From positions 124,001 through 188,000 of the forward strand of contig NZ_PISM01000004.1 of NCBI RefSeq assembly GCF_002929225.1: DNA of 64,000 nucleotides, given 5' to 3'. This document shows, in pieces, positions 60,618-64,000 of this stretch; the first letter of the stretch is position 1, and every line of letters starts with the position of its first letter. Position numbers and translations under genes: made by a program. This DNA is from Stutzerimonas kunmingensis. Lineage in GTDB: Bacteria; Pseudomonadota; Gammaproteobacteria; Pseudomonadales; Pseudomonadaceae. Under the pieces are notes generated by a model. That model was given only the letters and a program-made list of their open reading frames with translations. It had not been told where the DNA came from and ran no database searches.

Positions 60618-61754
60618 CTATTCGGTCGCCGGCTGCTGAGAGCCTTCCAGCTTGAGCGTGCGGCTTTCGGCGATGGCGACATGGGTGCCGCTGTCCAGCT
60701 TGAGCTGGCCGGCGGTGATCACCTGTTCGCCGCCCTCCAGGCCGTCGAGGACGACCGTCAGTCCGTCGCGCCGCTCGCCGGTGGTGACGAAGCGGCGCTC
60801 AACCACCAGGTAGGGCTCGTCGCTGCTGACGCCTTCCGGCGGCGTGCCCTCGGTCACCAGCAGCACCGAGTTGCCATACAGGGTGTAGGTGATGGCGGTT
60901 TCCGGGACCACCACCTGGGCGGTCTCGGTCGGCAGCAGCACCTGCAGGTCGGCAAACATGCCGGGCAGCAGACGTCCGTCCGGATTGCCCAGTTCGGCGC
61001 GCACCTGAACGTTGCGGGTAGTGGTTTCCACCTTCGGGTTCAGCGCGCTGATCACGCCTTCGAAGCGTTCGCCGGGATAGGCGGCGACCTTTAGCTGCAC
61101 TCGCTGGCCGAGCTTCAGCAGCGGCACATGCTGCTCGGCGAGGAAGAAGTCGACATACAGCGTGGACAGGTCCTGAAGCGTCGCGATTGGCGTGCCGGCG
61201 GCAATATAGTCGCCGACATCCACCTGACGGATGCCGATGGTGCCGGAGAAGGGCGCCAGGATGCGCTTCTTCGACAGACTGGCGCGCAGCTGCGCGACGC
61301 TGGCCGCGGCCTTCTGCGATTCGGCATTGAGCCGGTCGTACTCACTGCGCGAAATGGCCTGGCGATCCAGCAGGCTACGCGCGCGCTGGAATTCCAGGCG
61401 CGACAGGTTGAGGTCGGCTTCGGCGCTGGTCAGGCTGGCCTGCTCCATCTCGCTGTCGAGCAGCACGATGGCCTGGCCCTTGCTGACCTTCTCGCCGGAC
61501 TGGAACTGCACGTCGGTAATCGTTCCGGCGATCTCGACGCTGAGGTCGATGCCCTGCGACGCCTTGAGCGTGCCGATGGCTGGCAGGCGGCTTTGCCAGT
61601 CCATGCGGCGGGCGAGCTCGGTTTCGACGTCGATCGCAGGCTTGGGCGCCTGGAACTGTTGAATCTGCTGATAGATCGAGTTGAATTTGAGCGAGGCAAG
61701 AATCGCAACGACGACGACAACCGCGCCCAGCATGAACAGCATGCGGCGCAACAT
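60618..61754 (-). CDS. RND efflux periplasmic adaptor (MexV-like membrane fusion protein)
   Basis: The 378-residue adaptor has an N-terminal anchor (MLFMLGAVVVVVAILASL), a split lipoyl domain (VEIAGTITDVQFQSGEKVSK and KKRILAPFSGTIGIRQVDVG) around a coiled coil (about 110-160), and a beta-barrel part (GQRVQLKVAAYPGERFEGVI). It links the RND pump to an outer-membrane channel. AAGGAAA lies ahead of the ATG. No outer-membrane factor gene follows, as in mexVW, whose pump uses OprM. Confidence 0.9.
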   Translation of the reverse strand: MLRRMLFMLGAVVVVVAILASLKFNSIYQQIQQFQAPKPAIDVETELARRMDWQSRLPAIGTLKASQGIDLSVEIAGTITDVQFQSGEKVSKGQAIVLLDSEMEQASLTSAEADLNLSRLEFQRARSLLDRQAISRSEYDRLNAESQKAAASVAQLRASLSKKRILAPFSGTIGIRQVDVGDYIAAGTPIATLQDLSTLYVDFFLAEQHVPLLKLGQRVQLKVAAYPGERFEGVISALNPKVETTTRNVQVRAELGNPDGRLLPGMFADLQVLLPTETAQVVVPETAITYTLYGNSVLLVTEGTPPEGVSSDEPYLVVERRFVTTGERRDGLTVVLDGLEGGEQVITAGQLKLDSGTHVAIAESRTLKLEGSQQPATE

Positions 61755-61940
61755 TTTCCGATTTCCTTGGAGATGTGAGCCGGCTGTCTACTGCCGTGAT
61801 CGAGGCAGCCGTTCGAACGGTCCGGTCGCCAGCTTCGGCGACCTGCTGGCACCTGACTCAGCAGGACCGGAGAGCGAGGAACTTAGCCCCGAAACGAGGC
61901 CAAGTAAAGGGGGAGCGGGGCGGAAAGCAGCGCAGGTGTG

Positions 61941-61968
61941 GGGCGGGCGACAGACTGTCGGCCCGCCC
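61941..61968 (-). terminator. Hairpin after the MCP gene
   Basis: GGGCGGGCGACAG (61941-61953) and CTGTCGGCCCGCCC (61955-61968) form a long GC-rich stem with one bulge, just after the MCP stop on the minus strand. There is no U-tract, so termination is possible but not assured. It would separate the MCP from the efflux genes. Confidence 0.5.
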
Positions 61969-61976
61969 GCAGATCA

Positions 61977-63599
61977 TCAGCCGGCAAGGCGTTGGGTGAC
62001 TTCGGTAAGTTGCGCCGACAGCCCGTGCAGGTTCTGGCTGGCGGTTTCGGTGCGCTCGACGTTCTGCTGGTTGATGGTGGCGATGGAGGTGATCTCGGTG
62101 ATGTTGCGCGAAATGTCTTCGGCCACCGCCGTCTGCTCTTCTGCGGCCGTGGCGATCTGGCGGTTCATGTCGCGGATCGCCTCGACCGCTTCGGTGATGC
62201 GCTGCAGCATCTGACCGGCCTCGGTCACCTGGCCGAGGCCCTGTTCGCTGCGCGCCTGACCGCTCTCGATGGCGCGTACGGCATTGCTCGCGCCGGTCTG
62301 CACGGTGTCGATGATCTGGTGAATCTCGGCGGTGGACTCGGCGGTGCGCTGAGCCAGGGTGCGCACCTCGTCGGCGACCACGGCAAAGCCGCGGCCGGCG
62401 TCACCCGCTCGGGCCGCCTCGATGGCGGCATTGAGCGCGAGCAGGTTGGTCTGATCGGCGATCCCACGGATCACCTCCAAGACCTTGCCGATGCGCCCGC
62501 TATCACCCTCCAGGCGGCGGATGACGTCTGCCGTGCTGGCGATCTCGTTGCTCATGTCGGTGATGGTGGCGATGGTGCCGCGCATCACCGCTTCGCCCTG
62601 CTGGGCGGAATGGTCGGCGGCGTCGGCGGCCTGCGCGGCTTCGGCGGCATGCCGCGAGACTTCCTGAGCGGTCGCGGACATCTCGTGCATCGCCGTGGCG
62701 ACCTGATCGGTACGCGAGAACTGCTCGCGGGCGCCGTCGGCCATCAGCCTGGCGATGGCGTTCAACTCGCCGCTGGCACTGTCCAGATTCGAGGTGCTCT
62801 GCTGCAGGCGGGTGAAGGTGTCGGCGAGGAAGTCGCGCAGCACGTTGGCGGCAGCGGCAAGGCGGCCCAGTTCGTCGCTGCGGCTGGCATCCACGCGGTC
62901 GGCGAACTTGCCCTGGCTGAGGCGGGCGATGTGCTCGATCAGGTTGCGAATCGGTTCGATGATCCGGCGATTGACCAGCCACAGGCTGAACAGCGCCACC
63001 ACCACACTGGCGAGGATCATGATGATCGGGCCGAAGGACGCGGTGCTCTGAGCGTCGGCACGGATGGTCTCCGAGCGCTGCGCGGCGGCGTCGCCCAGCT
63101 GTTTGACCAGCTCGCTCAGCTGAGCGCTGGTCGCCCGGTCGATACCGGCTACCGCGGCGTCCCCGGCGAGCGGGTCGCTGTCGGCGGCAATGTAGGCATC
63201 CAGGCCCTTGCGATAGGCAACGCCGAGAGTGCGGTGCTCGCTACGCAGGCTCTCGATCTGCTTGGCCAGCTGCGGTTCGTCGGCGGTCAGTACCAGTAGA
63301 TCGCCCAGAATCTTCTGCACCTTGGCTTCCTGGGCCTCGAACTGGCTCCAGTAGCGGTTGCGAGAGTCCGGCTGTTTGCCACGCAGCAGCACGTTCTTCC
63401 ATTCCTGGACCTGCACCTTGAACTCGAGGTTGGCCTCGTCGATCAGTTGTACTTCGGCCAGCGGGCCGTCGAGCAGCGCCTGGAAGTGGTCGATGTTGTT
63501 GCTGAGCAGGCGAATGCAGGCGAGGGCGATGAGCAGCGTCAGCAGCAGGCTGCCGCCGATCAGCGCGAGGATCTGCGCGCGCAGGGATTTCTGGAGCAT
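61977..63599 (-). CDS. Methyl-accepting chemotaxis protein
   Basis: The 540-residue receptor has two helices ([40 protein letters not shown]) around a four-helix-type periplasmic sensor of about 140 residues, a HAMP domain, and the signalling hairpin tip with [20 protein letters not shown] and [20 protein letters not shown]. It senses a ligand and signals through CheA/CheW to the flagella or another chemosensory array. The ATG at 63599 ([16 protein letters not shown]) is preferred; 63638 is an upstream option. The ligand is unknown. Confidence 0.9.
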   Translation of the reverse strand: MLQKSLRAQILALIGGSLLLTLLIALACIRLLSNNIDHFQALLDGPLAEVQLIDEANLEFKVQVQEWKNVLLRGKQPDSRNRYWSQFEAQEAKVQKILGDLLVLTADEPQLAKQIESLRSEHRTLGVAYRKGLDAYIAADSDPLAGDAAVAGIDRATSAQLSELVKQLGDAAAQRSETIRADAQSTASFGPIIMILASVVVALFSLWLVNRRIIEPIRNLIEHIARLSQGKFADRVDASRSDELGRLAAAANVLRDFLADTFTRLQQSTSNLDSASGELNAIARLMADGAREQFSRTDQVATAMHEMSATAQEVSRHAAEAAQAADAADHSAQQGEAVMRGTIATITDMSNEIASTADVIRRLEGDSGRIGKVLEVIRGIADQTNLLALNAAIEAARAGDAGRGFAVVADEVRTLAQRTAESTAEIHQIIDTVQTGASNAVRAIESGQARSEQGLGQVTEAGQMLQRITEAVEAIRDMNRQIATAAEEQTAVAEDISRNITEITSIATINQQNVERTETASQNLHGLSAQLTEVTQRLAG

Positions 63600-63684
63600 G
63601 GGCAAAGTCTCGGCATTTGAGAAAACGTAAATGAGCATCCCTGCCGTTGCCCAGCATCATCGGCCGGGGGACGTTTTTCTTGAG

Positions 63685-64000
63685 CTAGACGATGCGCAGA
63701 TGGTTGTCCCAGAGCCCCGCCGGCAGGTCCAGCGGTGTGCTGGCGATACGTTCGCCACGGCAGTCGAACAGGCGGCAGCGGCCCTGCCCGGAGCTGACCA
63801 CGAAGCCCTCGGTGACTGCCGCGACGCCCGCGCAATCGGGCACATGGGCTGCCTGCCGCAGCTCGGCACTGTCCAGGTCCCAGATGAACACCTTGTTGCC
63901 GCGCGGCGCGGTGACAGCCAGCAGCCGCAGCTCGTCGTGGATGGCGAGGCTGGCGGTGTACTGGTTCATGATCTGCCGCTGTGCCTCGCCCAGCGGAAAG
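63685..64000 (-). CDS. DUF1513 protein, C-terminal part (cut by window edge)
   Basis: The last 104 or so residues of a protein are encoded, open to the window edge. SLAIHDELRLLAVTAPRGNK, VFIWDLDSAELRQ and VPDCAGVAAVTEGFVVSSGQ fit the end of DUF1513, a beta-propeller-like family often found in iron-regulated gene groups with imelysin proteins. The position next to mexVW agrees with the PA4370-PA4373 group as I recall it. An internal ATG at 63969 is not the true start because the frame continues with family-like sequence. Confidence 0.75.
   Translation of the reverse strand, partial: FPLGEAQRQIMNQYTASLAIHDELRLLAVTAPRGNKVFIWDLDSAELRQAAHVPDCAGVAAVTEGFVVSSGQGRCRLFDCRGERIASTPLDLPAGLWDNHLRIV

Noticed and set aside
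57809..60655. Two long plus-strand frames (433 and 446 codons) opposite the RND pump
   Set aside because: Both are antisense to conserved transporter segments and their translations are His/Gln/Arg-rich shadows.
61938..63299. 453-codon frame opposite the MCP gene
   Set aside because: Antisense to the conserved MCP signalling domain; no ribosome-binding site or family match.

Overview
The window is high-GC DNA with gene content and order typical of the Pseudomonadaceae. The right-hand block (ATL protein, DUF481, SDR, HugZ-like, FxsA, groES, groEL, small ORF, RND pair, MCP, DUF1513), together with the yajQ-mscS-ampG and sensor kinase/panE/response regulator block before it, matches from memory the order around PA4370-PA4398 of P. 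aeruginosa. The rest is mixed metabolic accessory content. I favour a Pseudomonas or Stutzerimonas chromosome; the species cannot be fixed by eye.

Layout. 1-7 kb: truncated SLC13 permease, alpha/beta hydrolase with an overlapping GreA/GreB-like factor, topoisomerase III, DUF3079, a DAACS symporter, a DUF1992 (YhdN-like) protein and a SIMPL protein. 7-8.7 kb: decayed remnant of a Fic gene, then a NERD/zinc-ribbon protein. 8.7-12.4 kb: BMP-type (nucleoside-like) ABC transporter with two permeases and a double ATPase but no binding protein. 12.6-14.7 kb: AraC regulator facing an SDR/carboxymuconolactone-decarboxylase pair. 14.8-19.7 kb: one compact operon of 2OG-Fe(II) oxygenase, hydrolase, SsuA/TauA-type ABC transporter and nucleoside/guanine-type deaminase, probably for uptake and breakdown of a nitrogen heterocycle. 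20-25.6 kb: signalling cluster with a KaiC-like double ATPase translationally coupled to a hybrid histidine kinase, plus a second hybrid kinase. 26-29.4 kb: ABC1/UbiB-type kinase, SDR and an intact Fic protein. 29.7-35.5 kb: gamma-glutamyltranspeptidase, then a three-subunit gluconate 2-dehydrogenase-type complex (TAT subunit, GMC flavoprotein, triheme cytochrome c).

36.2-39.5 kb is a visibly AT-rich insert carrying three minus-strand genes: SIR2-domain protein, HerA-type ATPase and a small KTSC-domain protein. SIR2+HerA is a known antiphage pairing; the KTSC gene in the same operon is the least explained part and the best candidate for something new. 40.2-42.1 kb: DUF3182 (ATP-grasp-like) plus hydrolase.

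42.2-47.8 kb: five-gene operon of degenerate-GGDEF response regulator, PanE, sensor kinase, cobalamin adenosyltransferase and a voltage-sensor-like membrane protein. 47.9-64 kb: yajQ, mscS, ampG, ATL repair protein, DUF481 outer-membrane protein, SDR, HugZ-like protein, fxsA, groESL behind a good sigma-32 promoter and ahead of a strong terminator, a small secreted protein, an RND efflux pair without its own outer-membrane channel (MexVW-like), an MCP and a truncated DUF1513 gene. No tRNA, rRNA, CRISPR array or intact insertion sequence was seen.
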